In this document: piece after piece, positions 7,850-16,018 of the stretch
Position numbering within the stretch: position 1 is the first letter of the stretch
Layout: every line of letters begins with the position of its first letter
Made by a program: the position numbers and the translations under genes
Source: CAZEGI01 sp964512105
GTDB taxonomy: Archaea > Altiarchaeota > Altiarchaeia > IMC4 > CAZEGI01
NCBI GenBank assembly: GCA_964512105.1
Contig: CAZEGI010000003.1
Location: 1 to 63,326 of the forward strand
Direction of reading: 5' to 3'
Length of the DNA: 63,326 nt
Notes under the pieces: model-generated
Told to the model about the DNA's origin: nothing
Database searches by the model: none
The model's input: only the letters and a program-made list of their open reading frames with translations

Positions 7850-7863
7850 AGTTGGTGAATCAT

Positions 7864-8601
7864 ATGGTGCTTTTACAGATACTAACCAGCGTCATAATCG
7901 TAAGCCTGATATCGTTTGTTGGTGTATTCGGCCTCGTGCTGAGGCGCGAACGACTTGACAGGATACTCCTGCTGCTGATAGCGTTCGCGGCTGGTTCGCT
8001 TCTCGCAGCGACATTCTACGACCTAATACCGGAAGCACTTAAGGAGATTGGAAACGACACGTTCAACAACGTTTTGGTTGGGATACTGTTGTTTTTTATC
8101 GTGGAAAAGTTCATACACTGGCACCACTGCGGGAAAGAGGAATGCAGCGTTAGACCAGTAGCATATCTCAACCTTCTTGGCGACGGCGTACACAACTTTA
8201 TGGACGGTGTGATAATAGCGGCAGCTTATCTTACCAACATGCATGTCGGTATCATAACGACAATCGCAATCGCATTACACGAGATACCGCAGGAATTTGG
8301 GGATTTTGCAGTGCTGTTGCATGCGGGGCTTGGAACCAAAAAAGCGCTCTTCTACAACTTCGTCTCAGCGACAGCTGCGATACTTGGCGCTGTTGCAGGA
8401 TACGCTTTCCTCAGCAGCATCGTCTCGTATGTACCCGTCGCTGTCGCAATCACAGCCGGCGGATTTATCTATATCGCAACCGCGGATTTGATGCCGGAGT
8501 TGCATGCAAAAAAAGAGTTCAAGGATTTGCTGTGGCAGACGGTTGCATTGATTCTGGGTGTGCTGGTTCTGTATTATCTGTTCGGCGTTGTTTCGGAGTA
8601 A
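7864..8601 (+). CDS. ZIP family metal transporter
   Basis: A predicted zinc/iron permease of the cytoplasmic membrane. About eight hydrophobic helices are visible in 245 residues. Helices IV and V carry the metal-site signatures HNFMDG and HEIPQEFGD, and a HWHHCGKEEC loop between helices III and IV would suit metal handling. ATG at 7864 is preferred because GGTGA lies five bases upstream; an upstream TTG would add only four residues. The stop abuts the stop of the convergent srp54 with no gap. Substrate specificity cannot be read from sequence. Confidence 0.9.
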   Translation: MVLLQILTSVIIVSLISFVGVFGLVLRRERLDRILLLLIAFAAGSLLAATFYDLIPEALKEIGNDTFNNVLVGILLFFIVEKFIHWHHCGKEECSVRPVAYLNLLGDGVHNFMDGVIIAAAYLTNMHVGIITTIAIALHEIPQEFGDFAVLLHAGLGTKKALFYNFVSATAAILGAVAGYAFLSSIVSYVPVAVAITAGGFIYIATADLMPELHAKKEFKDLLWQTVALILGVLVLYYLFGVVSE

Positions 8602-9921
8602 TCACATGCCGACGCCGCCACCGATGCGTTTCATCAGTTTCTCCATCTTGCGCTCGCTCCCGAAGGACTTCATCATCTTCTTCATCCGCTTGTAGTACGT
8701 TATAAGCTCGCGGACCTCTTCGGGTTTCGTGCCCGAACCCTTTGCGATCCTTTCCACGCGCGAGTGCTTTATTATCAAAGGGTCGTCTTTCTCTTCGGGC
8801 GTCATGGAATCCATCATCACCTTGAATTTTTTCAGCTTCTCCTCCTGGAGCCGGAGCATGTCCTTCGGGATTTTTACCTGGAACGGCAGCATCTCCATCA
8901 CTTTTTTCATCGGACCGAGCCTGCCCATCTGCTCTATCTGGTCGTACAAATCGTTGAGCGTGAACTTGCCCGACATCATGCGTTTTGCCGTTTCCTCGCT
9001 GAGGTCTGCCTCCTTTGCCTTTTCCAACAAAGCCTCCAAATCGCCAAAACCAAGGAGTCTGGAAACGAACCTGTTAGGATCGAACTCCTCAAAATCATCG
9101 ATGTGCTCGCCCATGCCGATGAAATACACCGGTGATTTGGTTTCTGAGCATGCGGACAGCGAGCCGCCGCCCTTTGCGCTTCCGTCCAGTTTTGTTATTA
9201 TCACGCCGTCAATCCTGCAGGATTCCTGAAACGCCTTGGCCTGTTCGCCCGCGGACTGACCCATCGTCCCGTCAATCACGAGCAGGGTTTTGTCAGGCTT
9301 TATCTCGCGGTAAACCCGGTTTATGTCCTTCATCAGGTCTGCATTGAGTTTGTGCCTTCCCTCGGAGTCGATAAGAATTAGGCCCTGGTTTTTGAACTGT
9401 TTCAGCCCTTCGTTTATTATCTTTAACGTGTCCTTTTCCTTGTTGTTTCCGTAAAACGGGACATCAATCTCCTCGGCAAGTTGTTTCAGCTGGTCATATG
9501 CCGCCGGGCGAAAGGTGTCCGCGCATATCAGCTTGGGGTGGAAACCCTTCTTTTTCAGGTACTTGGCAAGTTTAGCGGTGGTTGTCGTTTTTCCGGAGCC
9601 CTGAACGCCCACGAGAAGAATTTTATGGTTCTCCTGAACATCCAAACTACCGCCGGTTCCGAGCAAGGCAACCAGCTCGTCATAAGTTATTTTAATCAGG
9701 TTTTCCTTGCGCGTCAGCGTTCCCTGCGGCGACTCCAGCAGACCGCGCTCCTCGATGTTTTTGGAGAGCTTTGAAACGAGCGAAACGTTCACGTCCGCAG
9801 ATAGCAGAACCTTCTGAATCTCTTTGATGAACTCCTTCACGGTTTTCTTGTCCATTACCGCTGCTTTGCGGAGATTCTTTATCGCGTTCTGCAAACCTGC
9901 CTTCAGATTTTCAAGGGCCAT
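8602..9921 (-). CDS. srp54: Signal recognition particle GTPase SRP54
   Basis: Binds signal sequences and 7S RNA and docks with FtsY to deliver ribosomes to the Sec translocon. The 439 residues give an N-domain four-helix bundle (1-90) and a G domain with GVQGSGKTTT at 105-114, then DTFRPAAYDQ and TKLDGSAKGGG. The methionine-rich M domain (about 300-439) contains MGRLGPMKKVMEMLP and an RVERIAKGSG-type RNA-binding helix. Length is typical. A TATA-like box at 9947-9953 supports the start at 9921 and a leaderless mRNA. Confidence 0.97.
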   Translation of the reverse strand: MALENLKAGLQNAIKNLRKAAVMDKKTVKEFIKEIQKVLLSADVNVSLVSKLSKNIEERGLLESPQGTLTRKENLIKITYDELVALLGTGGSLDVQENHKILLVGVQGSGKTTTTAKLAKYLKKKGFHPKLICADTFRPAAYDQLKQLAEEIDVPFYGNNKEKDTLKIINEGLKQFKNQGLILIDSEGRHKLNADLMKDINRVYREIKPDKTLLVIDGTMGQSAGEQAKAFQESCRIDGVIITKLDGSAKGGGSLSACSETKSPVYFIGMGEHIDDFEEFDPNRFVSRLLGFGDLEALLEKAKEADLSEETAKRMMSGKFTLNDLYDQIEQMGRLGPMKKVMEMLPFQVKIPKDMLRLQEEKLKKFKVMMDSMTPEEKDDPLIIKHSRVERIAKGSGTKPEEVRELITYYKRMKKMMKSFGSERKMEKLMKRIGGGVGM

Positions 9922-9946
9922 TGCTTATTAAGATGTATATTCAAGG

Positions 9947-9953
9947 TTATAAA
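9947..9953 (-). promoter_or_regulatory. TATA-like box in the srp54 / glycosyltransferase divergent gap
   Basis: TTTATAA on the minus strand lies 26-32 nt upstream of the srp54 ATG, in a 40-nt gap shared with the divergent glycosyltransferase at 9962. It is placed correctly for srp54. The same AT-rich stretch is too close to the other gene's ATG to be its TATA box. Pattern-based only. Confidence 0.45.
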
Positions 9954-9961
9954 GATGGGGA

Positions 9962-11197
9962 ATGATTGAAATCTTAACTTGGGCGATATACCTCTGCTCG
10001 CTGTATTTTGCGGTTTTTTGGTTGCTTGTGCTTCTGGAGAATAGAGGGCGAATGGTTTCAGAGAAGGTTGTGAAAAAATGGCCTTTCGTCTCGATTGTTG
10101 TTCCCGTTTACAACGAGGAGCGGATGATTGGCAAATGCATAAAATCGCTTCTGAATCTGGACTACCCGAGAGACAGGCGGGAGATAATAGCCGTGAATGA
10201 TGCCTCGACCGACAGGACACGAGAGATATGCGAATCCTTCGGTAGAAAAATAAAACTTATAAATCTGAAAAAAAACAGCGGGAGAAAGGCGGTCCCCGTG
10301 AACATAGGCATAAGGTCCGCGAGGGGAACCATAATCGCATGTTTGGATGCCGATTCCGTCGTGGATAAAAACGCTCTGAGGACGATGGTTCCTCATTTCA
10401 ACGACGAGGGTATTGCTGCCGTAACGCCGTCAATGAAGGTATTCAGGCCAAAAAACCTTCTGCAGAGGTTCCAGTGGTTCGAGTACGTTTTCGCCATACT
10501 GCTGAGAAAGCTGATGCAGTTTCTCGATAGCGTGTATGTAACGCCCGGGCCGTTCAGCCTGTACAGGAAGGATGTTATCGAGAAGCTTGGGTATTTTGAC
10601 GAAAACAACCGCACGGAGGACATGGAGATTGCGTTGAGGTTACAGAAAAACAACTACAGGATAAAGCACGCGCTGGACGCGGTCGTCTATACGGACGTCC
10701 CATCCACCATGGATTCCTTTTACTCCCAGAGGAGGCGCTGGTATCAGGGCCTTTTGTACAACAGCTGGAAGTACAGGCGCATATTCTTCAACCGCGACTA
10801 CGGCGATTTCGGATTGTTCATGATGCCCATGAATCTGATTTCCGCGGGTTTTGTCATAACATCAGCACTCATATTCACGTATTACATCGTTAAACCGCTG
10901 TTCGACCGCATATACCGGATGTTTCTCGTCGGTTTTGACGTGGGCGTTTACTTCAACAACCTCGTGCCGAGCATACTGCTTCTGGACTTCGATTTCACGA
11001 AACTGTTCGTCGGATGGGCAGTTATCGCTTCAGGAATCGCCATAATATGGATAAGCCACAGGTATGCGGGCGAGAGGATGAAAAAATTCGGTCTGTCCTC
11101 GCTGCTGATGTTCGTGATTTTTTACTTCGTGCTTATAGGTTACGTTTGGGTAATAATACTGGCAGAACTATCCCGTGGTTTCAAAAGGAACTGGTGA
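9962..11197 (+). CDS. Membrane glycosyltransferase, family 2
   Basis: A GT-A fold transferase using a nucleotide or polyprenyl-phosphate sugar. Residues 1-25 form a membrane helix. The catalytic domain starts with VSIVVPVYNEE (43-53). CLDADS (127-132) gives the metal-binding DxD, TEDMEIALRL (218-227) the general-base region, and QRRRWYQG (256-263) the processive GT2 signature seen in cellulose- and hyaluronan-synthase-like enzymes. Three or more C-terminal transmembrane helices follow. It is the first gene of a tight operon with a thioredoxin-like membrane protein and a dolichol-kinase-like enzyme, suggesting envelope glycan or lipid-linked sugar work. Acceptor unknown. Confidence 0.88.
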   Translation: MIEILTWAIYLCSLYFAVFWLLVLLENRGRMVSEKVVKKWPFVSIVVPVYNEERMIGKCIKSLLNLDYPRDRREIIAVNDASTDRTREICESFGRKIKLINLKKNSGRKAVPVNIGIRSARGTIIACLDADSVVDKNALRTMVPHFNDEGIAAVTPSMKVFRPKNLLQRFQWFEYVFAILLRKLMQFLDSVYVTPGPFSLYRKDVIEKLGYFDENNRTEDMEIALRLQKNNYRIKHALDAVVYTDVPSTMDSFYSQRRRWYQGLLYNSWKYRRIFFNRDYGDFGLFMMPMNLISAGFVITSALIFTYYIVKPLFDRIYRMFLVGFDVGVYFNNLVPSILLLDFDFTKLFVGWAVIASGIAIIWISHRYAGERMKKFGLSSLLMFVIFYFVLIGYVWVIILAELSRGFKRNW

Positions 11198-11202
11198 CTG
11201 AG

Positions 11203-11883
11203 ATGAGAACGGTGAGCAAACACATATACCTTACGGCAGGCGTGATAACGCTGGTCGTTTTTTTACTGGGGGTTCTGCTCGGGATTTTCATCGAGAGCAA
11301 GCGTGTGGGGTACATGGAGGTCATGAACCGTGGGCAAAACATAAATTACGAAAGCCTTCAGTTGCAGTACCTGTATCTTTCAACGCTTGAAAACAAAACC
11401 GGATGTGCGGCGTTTTCTGTGACCCTGAACGAGTACATAAAACAGCTCGAAAAAACCCGTGGGCGTCTCGAGACGTATCTCAGAGAGAGCAGCATGTACG
11501 ATGAGGAATTCAAAACCCTGAAGAGGGAGTACACGATAGCGCAACTGAACTACTGGATACTATCGCGAAAGTCCAAGGATTTATGCAACTCGGATTTTGT
11601 AACGCTGCTGTACTTCTACTCAAAGGACTGCAAAAAATGCGAGGACCAGGGTTTCATTCTCGACCATCTGAAACTCACCTTTGGTGACAAACTTTTGATA
11701 TTCGCACTGGATGCGGAAATGTTGGACGAGCCAACGGTAACCATCGTGAAAAAAACCTATGGTGTTACCACCACGCCAACCGTTGTCATAGAGGATTCAA
11801 AAATCGAAGGCTTTGTAGACAACGACTCCTTAATGAGCGAGCTCTGTTCTAAGTACAGGGAGAAACCGGAAAAATGCGGATAA
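11203..11883 (+). CDS. Membrane-anchored thioredoxin-like protein
   Basis: A signal anchor (residues about 8-30) leads into a predicted coiled-coil or helical extracytoplasmic region (40-125). A C-terminal thioredoxin-fold domain begins LLYFYSKDCKKCEDQG. The CKKC pair (C143, C146) replaces the usual CGPC, and a TTPTVVIED cis-proline segment is present. It may reduce or isomerise disulfides, or only bind a partner. The start at 11203 lies five bases after the glycosyltransferase stop; longer in-frame starts would overlap that gene heavily. The stop overlaps the next gene by 10 nt, so the three genes are one transcription unit. Confidence 0.75.
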   Translation: MRTVSKHIYLTAGVITLVVFLLGVLLGIFIESKRVGYMEVMNRGQNINYESLQLQYLYLSTLENKTGCAAFSVTLNEYIKQLEKTRGRLETYLRESSMYDEEFKTLKREYTIAQLNYWILSRKSKDLCNSDFVTLLYFYSKDCKKCEDQGFILDHLKLTFGDKLLIFALDAEMLDEPTVTIVKKTYGVTTTPTVVIEDSKIEGFVDNDSLMSELCSKYREKPEKCG

Positions 11884-12455
11884 GTTCCCGTGTTTATCTC
11901 GAACTGAAAAGGCAGTTGTTCCATCTGGCGATGGGTATGTGCATCGCAACCGGTGTGTTTTACCTCATGCCGCTGGTCGGGTTGTGGATTCTGCTGCCGT
12001 TGATTCTTGCCATAATTATAATGATAACAATCGGGGCACTAGCCATAAAACATAAAATCGTGGATTTCCTGATGTTCCATTTCGAAAGGGATAAGGAGAT
12101 AAGGGAATTCCCGTTCAGGGGCGCAATCTGGTACGGAATCGGCATAATTTTTCCGATAGCCCTGATGCCGACCAATGTCGCGTGTGCCATAATCGCTGTC
12201 CTGAGCATCGGCGATTCCGTGTCAACAGTCATCGGAAAAACGTGCGGAAAAATAAAAATCGGGATGAGAACACTCGAGGGCTCGCTTGCGTTCCTTGCGT
12301 TCGGTTTTTTCGGTGCTTTAATTTTTGTAAACATGCAAACTGCGTTAGCGCTTGCCATTACCGGCGCGGTTGTGGAACTTGTAAGCCCTTGGGATGACAA
12401 CCTGATGATTCCGCTGGTTTTGAGTCTGGCTTACGCTTTGGTCAATCTTGTTTGA
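11874..12455 (+). CDS. Dolichol/phytol kinase-like membrane protein (Sec59/VTE5 family)
   Basis: A 193-residue polytopic membrane protein. Its signature GDSVSTVIGKTCGK (about residues 110-123) and TLEGSLAFLAFG match the CTP-dependent lipid kinase family (Sec59, Dgk1, VTE5) related to phosphatidate cytidylyltransferases. SPWDDNLMIPL near the C-terminus is also family-typical. The likely reaction is phosphorylation of a polyprenol or related lipid, which would feed lipid-linked sugar carriers. That fits the glycosyltransferase two genes upstream. Substrate is inferred, not shown. Confidence 0.8.
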   Translation: MRISSRVYLELKRQLFHLAMGMCIATGVFYLMPLVGLWILLPLILAIIIMITIGALAIKHKIVDFLMFHFERDKEIREFPFRGAIWYGIGIIFPIALMPTNVACAIIAVLSIGDSVSTVIGKTCGKIKIGMRTLEGSLAFLAFGFFGALIFVNMQTALALAITGAVVELVSPWDDNLMIPLVLSLAYALVNLV

Positions 12456-12469
12456 GAGAAATAAAAAAG

Positions 12470-12495
12470 GTATGGGGAAAAACTAAGCCCCATAC
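12470..12495. terminator. Hairpin between convergent genes
   Basis: GTATGGGG and CCCCATAC form a perfect 8-bp stem with a 10-nt A-rich loop, placed between the convergent kinase-like gene and the metalloprotease. The right arm contains the metalloprotease stop. AT-rich runs flank it on both sides. It could end both transcripts, but intrinsic hairpin termination is not the main archaeal mechanism, so this is a position-based suggestion. Confidence 0.4.
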
Positions 12496-13241
12496 ATTTT
12501 CTGTAAGCCCGTTACGTCCGGCTGTTCAAGTGTTCTCTTCTGGGTTTCCCCTTCGGTGGAGTAACCGTACATCGTTACTGTCGAACACGCCGTGCTGTAC
12601 ACGTCAGCAAGCCCTGCCCCATGCCCAAGCTCGTGTGTAGCTATGTTCTGCAGGTCCATCTTGCTCGGGTCAATGGTTGCGTCGCCCCAGCTGAACCGTG
12701 TGTTGAACAGCATATCGAATTCAACTATCCGCTTGCCCACTCGTGTGTACCAAACCGAAGTTACAGCAATCACGTTGCTGTCGGGATAATCGCCAAAGGC
12801 AACGGCATTCACGTAATTCTGCACGCCGTACTGGGCTGTGTAGTCCACCGTGTACGCGTTATTGAACAGTTCGCTGGATGTCGCAGCATCCCACGTTTCC
12901 GCGGATGTTGACACAGCACCGGTTATAAACTCAGCTACCAGACCCTGTGGGTTGCTCGGGTTGATAACATAACTCACAGGCAATGTGTTCCACTTAACAC
13001 CCATCAACTTATAGCATGTCTCCGTCTTCGGCCCTCCGGGTTTTGTGGGTTTTGCGTAGTGTATAAAGTCCACCCTCTCGAGTTCCCAATTTCCGGAATC
13101 AGTCTCACTTATCACCGGGGAATTTTCCGGGGCCTTTGCATTTTCCTTTGCATTATCGTTTGCAGGAATCAGCATGGACGCCGTAGCTATCACCGAAAAA
13201 ACAAACAACACTAAAACAACGCTCAGATATTTTGCCTTCAT
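12483..13241 (-). CDS. Secreted matrixin-like zinc metalloprotease
   Basis: A predicted extracellular endopeptidase. Residues 1-22 are a signal peptide. A low-complexity Ala/Asn/Lys linker follows, then a protease domain with the metzincin motif HELGHGAGLAD (H203, E204, H207, with Asp at the third ligand position). A possible Met-turn, TVTMYGYS, lies about 20 residues later. VKWNTLPVSYVINP matches the opening strand of matrixin/peptidase M10 domains. A Shine-Dalgarno GGAGGTGG precedes the ATG. Monocistronic, convergent with the lipid-kinase-like gene. Confidence 0.87.
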   Translation of the reverse strand: MKAKYLSVVLVLFVFSVIATASMLIPANDNAKENAKAPENSPVISETDSGNWELERVDFIHYAKPTKPGGPKTETCYKLMGVKWNTLPVSYVINPSNPQGLVAEFITGAVSTSAETWDAATSSELFNNAYTVDYTAQYGVQNYVNAVAFGDYPDSNVIAVTSVWYTRVGKRIVEFDMLFNTRFSWGDATIDPSKMDLQNIATHELGHGAGLADVYSTACSTVTMYGYSTEGETQKRTLEQPDVTGLQKMYGA

Positions 13242-13310
13242 TTCTCCACCTCCATGTTAGATGTATGCAGATACTTATTTAAAAATAAAGAAAAGGATTT
13301 CTACTGCCGG

Positions 13311-13378
13311 GTAATTGCGAAGCATTCCTTCTTTCTTTTTCGCCAGCGTTTTTCTTTCTTGGAAAGAAAGAAAAAGGC
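13311..13378 (-). repeat. Polypurine hairpin element, copy 2, at the tRNA-Arg 3' end
   Basis: On the minus strand this reads GCCTTTTTCTTTCTTTCCAA, then GAAAGAAAAACGCTGGCGAA, AAAGAAAGAAGG, and a degenerate terminal hairpin AATGC-TTC-GCAATT. It begins four bases after the discriminator of tRNA-Arg(TCT). The T-rich arm could act as the tRNA terminator. Confidence 0.75.
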
Positions 13379-13382
13379 TGAA

Positions 13383-13457
13383 CGGACCCGGGGGGATTTG
13401 AACCCCCGACCACCGGATTAGAAGTCCGGTGCCCTATCCAGACTAGGCTACGGGCCC
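13383..13457 (-). tRNA. tRNA-Arg(TCT)
   Basis: Cloverleaf folded by eye. The acceptor GGGCCCG pairs with CGGGTCC (one G-T pair), discriminator G. The D-arm is within GCCTAGTCTGGATAGGGC. The anticodon stem CCGGA/TCCGG carries loop CTTCTAA, anticodon TCT. The T-arm has loop TTCAAAT. No intron and no encoded CCA. A hairpin element follows the 3' end, and a fragment of the same tRNA's 5' end is present 175 nt upstream at 13635-13651. Confidence 0.93.
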
Positions 13458-13634
13458 AACCTTCTGAAAGGTTGATCATCACAACGAATTGTGGGGTCTC
13501 ACGTTGTTCAACCCCACGAATGCATTACTCTAGTGACATATGTGTCGTTAACGCTTATATGGTCCGGCCAGGTCATCGAGGACCAAAGGTCCGAAGATAG
13601 CCTCTGTTTTGGTCAACCTTTTCTTAAAAGGTTG
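13458..13634. repeat. Hairpin-rich insertion between tRNA-Arg and its 5' fragment
   Basis: No gene is visible. The segment contains CAACCTT-CTGA-AAGGTTG (overlapping the tRNA 5' boundary) and the small hairpin GGACC-AAA-GGTCC near 13580-13592. It ends in TGTTTTGGTCAACCTTTT plus CTTAAAAGGTTG (13605-13634). That last 30-nt block recurs at 32129-32158 with one loop mismatch. Since the 17 nt on either side (13443-13459 and 13635-13651) are identical, the segment looks inserted with a target duplication. Confidence 0.65.
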
Positions 13635-13651
13635 CTAGGCTACGGGCCCAA
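13635..13651 (-). pseudogene. 5' fragment of tRNA-Arg
   Basis: CTAGGCTACGGGCCCAA on the plus strand equals 13443-13459 exactly. On the minus strand it is the first 15 nt of tRNA-Arg(TCT) plus two leader bases. A TATA-like CTTATAATG lies just upstream on the minus strand (about 13658-13666). The fragment, not the intact tRNA, therefore now occupies the promoter-proximal position. Confidence 0.7.
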
Positions 13652-13704
13652 GGGTTACATTATAAGACCAAGGCGCTTAAATTTAATCCCTTTTAATATA
13701 TATT

Positions 13705-14859
13705 ATGCTCGATAGAAAAGATGTCTGGAAGATAACTGATGGTTATAATCTGGATGAAGTTAAGATAGGTGTTCTTGCGTCACACTCTGCCCTGGATGTC
13801 GCTGACGGCGCTGTTGAGGAGGGTTTTGAGACTGTTTTGTATTGCCAAAAAGGACGTGATAAAACTTATACAAATTATTTTAAATCAAAAAGAGTAAAAG
13901 GGAAAGTTGTCAGAGGAATGGTTGACGAATTCCGGGTTTATAATAAATTTAATGAGATAATGTCTGAGAATGAGCAGAAATTGATGAGAAAGAATAACAT
14001 TCTTTTTGTTCCAAATCGTTCATTCACTTCTTATATTTCTGTCAATGAAATAGAAAACAATTTTAAAGTTCCTCTTGTCGGCAGCAGGAACCTTCTCAGA
14101 ACAGAGGAGCGGAGCGAGAAGAAAAGTTATTACTGGTTGCTGGAAAAGGCGGGTTTGCCGCATCCGGAAAAAATTGACAATCCCAAAAACATAAAAGAAC
14201 TTACGATTGTGAAACTGCACCATGCGAAGAAGAAGCTGGAGCGCGGATTCTTCACCGCTTCGTCATACAATGAATACGAGGAAAAATCAAAGGCGCTGAT
14301 AAAGCAGGGTGTTATAACTCCGGGAGATTTGAAAAACGCGCGGATTGAGGAATACATCATCGGGCCGGTTTTCAATCTGGATTTCTTCTATTCACCGATA
14401 GAGAAGGAGATGAGCAAAGTCGAATTGCTCGGCGTTGACTGGCGCTTTGAAACCAATCTTGACGGGCACGTGAGACTTCCTGCACCGCAGCAACTCAGTC
14501 TGAACGAAAAACAGATAACGCCGGAATACACGGTATGCGGTCATAATTCTGCGACACTTCGAGAGTCGTTATTGGAAAACGCATTTGGCCTTGCGGAAAA
14601 ATACGTGAAAGCAACGCAAAAGCATTACAAACCCGGAATAATCGGGGCATTCTGCCTGCAAACGTGCGTGGATAAGGACCTGAAGTTTTACATATACGAC
14701 GTTGCCCCGCGCATAGGCGGAGGAACCAACGTTCACATGGCTGTTGGGCATCCGTACGGAAACGCGCTCTGGAGAAAGCCGATGTCTACCGGAAGGAGAA
14801 CGGCGCTTCTTATAAGGCAGGCGATTGAGGCCGGGAAGGTAAGGGAAATTGTAACGTGA
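13705..14859 (+). CDS. PurP-like ATP-grasp protein, divergent paralogue
   Basis: A 384-residue homologue of FAICAR synthetase (PurP), which formylates AICAR with formate and ATP. The frame of the family is present: VLASHSALDVADGA, PLVGSRNLLR, ELLGVDWRFETN and APRIGGGTNVHM. The ATP-grasp loop does not match: where the next gene has KFPGARGGKGYF, this one has KLHHAKKKLERGFF, without the glycine cluster. It may act on another substrate or assist the canonical copy 32 nt downstream. It is more AT-rich in its first 400 nt than the neighbouring purP. Confidence 0.78.
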   Translation: MLDRKDVWKITDGYNLDEVKIGVLASHSALDVADGAVEEGFETVLYCQKGRDKTYTNYFKSKRVKGKVVRGMVDEFRVYNKFNEIMSENEQKLMRKNNILFVPNRSFTSYISVNEIENNFKVPLVGSRNLLRTEERSEKKSYYWLLEKAGLPHPEKIDNPKNIKELTIVKLHHAKKKLERGFFTASSYNEYEEKSKALIKQGVITPGDLKNARIEEYIIGPVFNLDFFYSPIEKEMSKVELLGVDWRFETNLDGHVRLPAPQQLSLNEKQITPEYTVCGHNSATLRESLLENAFGLAEKYVKATQKHYKPGIIGAFCLQTCVDKDLKFYIYDVAPRIGGGTNVHMAVGHPYGNALWRKPMSTGRRTALLIRQAIEAGKVREIVT

Positions 14860-14860
14860 C

Positions 14861-14869
14861 TTTTATAAC
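14861..14869 (+). promoter_or_regulatory. TATA-like box for purP
   Basis: TTTTATAAC begins two bases after the stop of the upstream PurP-like gene and lies 22-30 nt before the ATG at 14891. It predicts an independent, nearly leaderless transcript for purP. Confidence 0.45.
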
Positions 14870-14890
14870 CTTTCTTTACAATAATTATTA

Positions 14891-15970
14891 ATGGTCTCAA
14901 AAATTTCGAAGATTGTTTCTGAATACGATAAGAGGAAAATCCGGATAGCAACCATAGGTAGCCATTCTGCATTGACCATCTTTAAGGGTGCAAAGGAGGA
15001 AGGTCTTGAGACGGTTTGCATCTGCACCCCCGGACAGGAGAAGCTCTATCAGAGATACAAGCTTGCGGATAAGATTATTTTTGTTGACCGGCTGGCTGAC
15101 ATTCTGAAAAATGACGTACAGGACGAACTTCGCGAGTTGAATTCCATAATAATACCGCACGGCACGTTTAACGCATACATAGACCAGAGGGAGATGGAGG
15201 AGAAGCTCATGGTGCCGATACATGGCAACAGGACGCTAATGCGGTGGGAAACGAGCAGGGAGCTCCAGAGGAGATGGCTGAAGAACGCAGGTTTGAAGGT
15301 GCCGAGGGTTTACAACTCGTACAAGGATATTGACGGCCTTGTTTTTGTGAAGTTTCCGGGCGCGCGGGGAGGGAAGGGCTATTTTATTGTTGATTCCGTG
15401 CAGGCATACCACAAGAAAATGCACGACATGATAAAGCGCGGGTTGGTGACTAAAGAGGATGCAAAAAAACCGTACATCCAGGAGTACATATTCGGCGTGA
15501 ACGTTTATCCGCATTATTACTACTCCGCGCTGAGCAGGGAGGTTGAGCTGATGGGTGTGGACAAACGTTATGAGTCCAGCGTTGACGGCATAAGCAGGAT
15601 TCCTGTGCCCGAACAGCTGGAGCAGAAGGTCAACCCATCGTTCACCATTGTCGGGAACTTTCCGATGACAGTGCGGGAATCGCTGCTTCCGGACCTCTAT
15701 GACCTCGGTGAGAAAATCGTCAGGGAATCGAAGAGAATCGCAGAGCCGGGAGTTCTGGGCGCGTTCTGCGTCGAAACGATAGTAAATGAAAACCTTGAGC
15801 TGGTGGCGTTCGAGATTTCCGCGAGAATCGTTGCGGGCTGCAATACGGAGATGGGCAGTTCGCCGTATACCTACCTCGCGTACAAAGAGCCCATGTACAC
15901 GGGAAAACGCATCGCAAGGGAGATAAAGAACGCGATACGGCAGAGGAAGCTGGATTTGGTTGTCACCTGA
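14891..15970 (+). CDS. purP: FAICAR synthetase (formate-dependent), PurP
   Basis: Catalyses formate- and ATP-dependent formylation of AICAR to FAICAR, the archaeal replacement for PurH transformylase. The 359 residues match characterised archaeal PurP length. IATIGSHSALTIFKGAKEEG near residue 20, the ATP-grasp loop KFPGARGGKGYF, MGVDKRYESSVDGISRIP and FEISARIVAGCNTEMG all agree with the family. It follows a divergent paralogue. Other purine genes (purD, purF) are elsewhere in the window, so the pathway is scattered. Confidence 0.95.
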   Translation: MVSKISKIVSEYDKRKIRIATIGSHSALTIFKGAKEEGLETVCICTPGQEKLYQRYKLADKIIFVDRLADILKNDVQDELRELNSIIIPHGTFNAYIDQREMEEKLMVPIHGNRTLMRWETSRELQRRWLKNAGLKVPRVYNSYKDIDGLVFVKFPGARGGKGYFIVDSVQAYHKKMHDMIKRGLVTKEDAKKPYIQEYIFGVNVYPHYYYSALSREVELMGVDKRYESSVDGISRIPVPEQLEQKVNPSFTIVGNFPMTVRESLLPDLYDLGEKIVRESKRIAEPGVLGAFCVETIVNENLELVAFEISARIVAGCNTEMGSSPYTYLAYKEPMYTGKRIAREIKNAIRQRKLDLVVT

Positions 15971-15990
15971 CCAGGATTGGGGGATTTTTA

Positions 15991-16000
15991 TTTTATATAC
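15991..16000 (+). promoter_or_regulatory. TATA-like box upstream of the 16019 gene
   Basis: TTTTATATAC lies 19-28 nt before the ATG at 16019 and 31-40 before the alternative ATG at 16031. Either start fits a leaderless or very short-leader transcript. Confidence 0.42.
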
Positions 16001-16018
16001 TCATAATTGTAATCAAAT

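Noticed and set aside
10058..10396. Additional antisense reading frames inside the glycosyltransferase and other genes
   Set aside because: They mirror the codon pattern of strongly supported genes on the opposite strand and show no recognisable domains.
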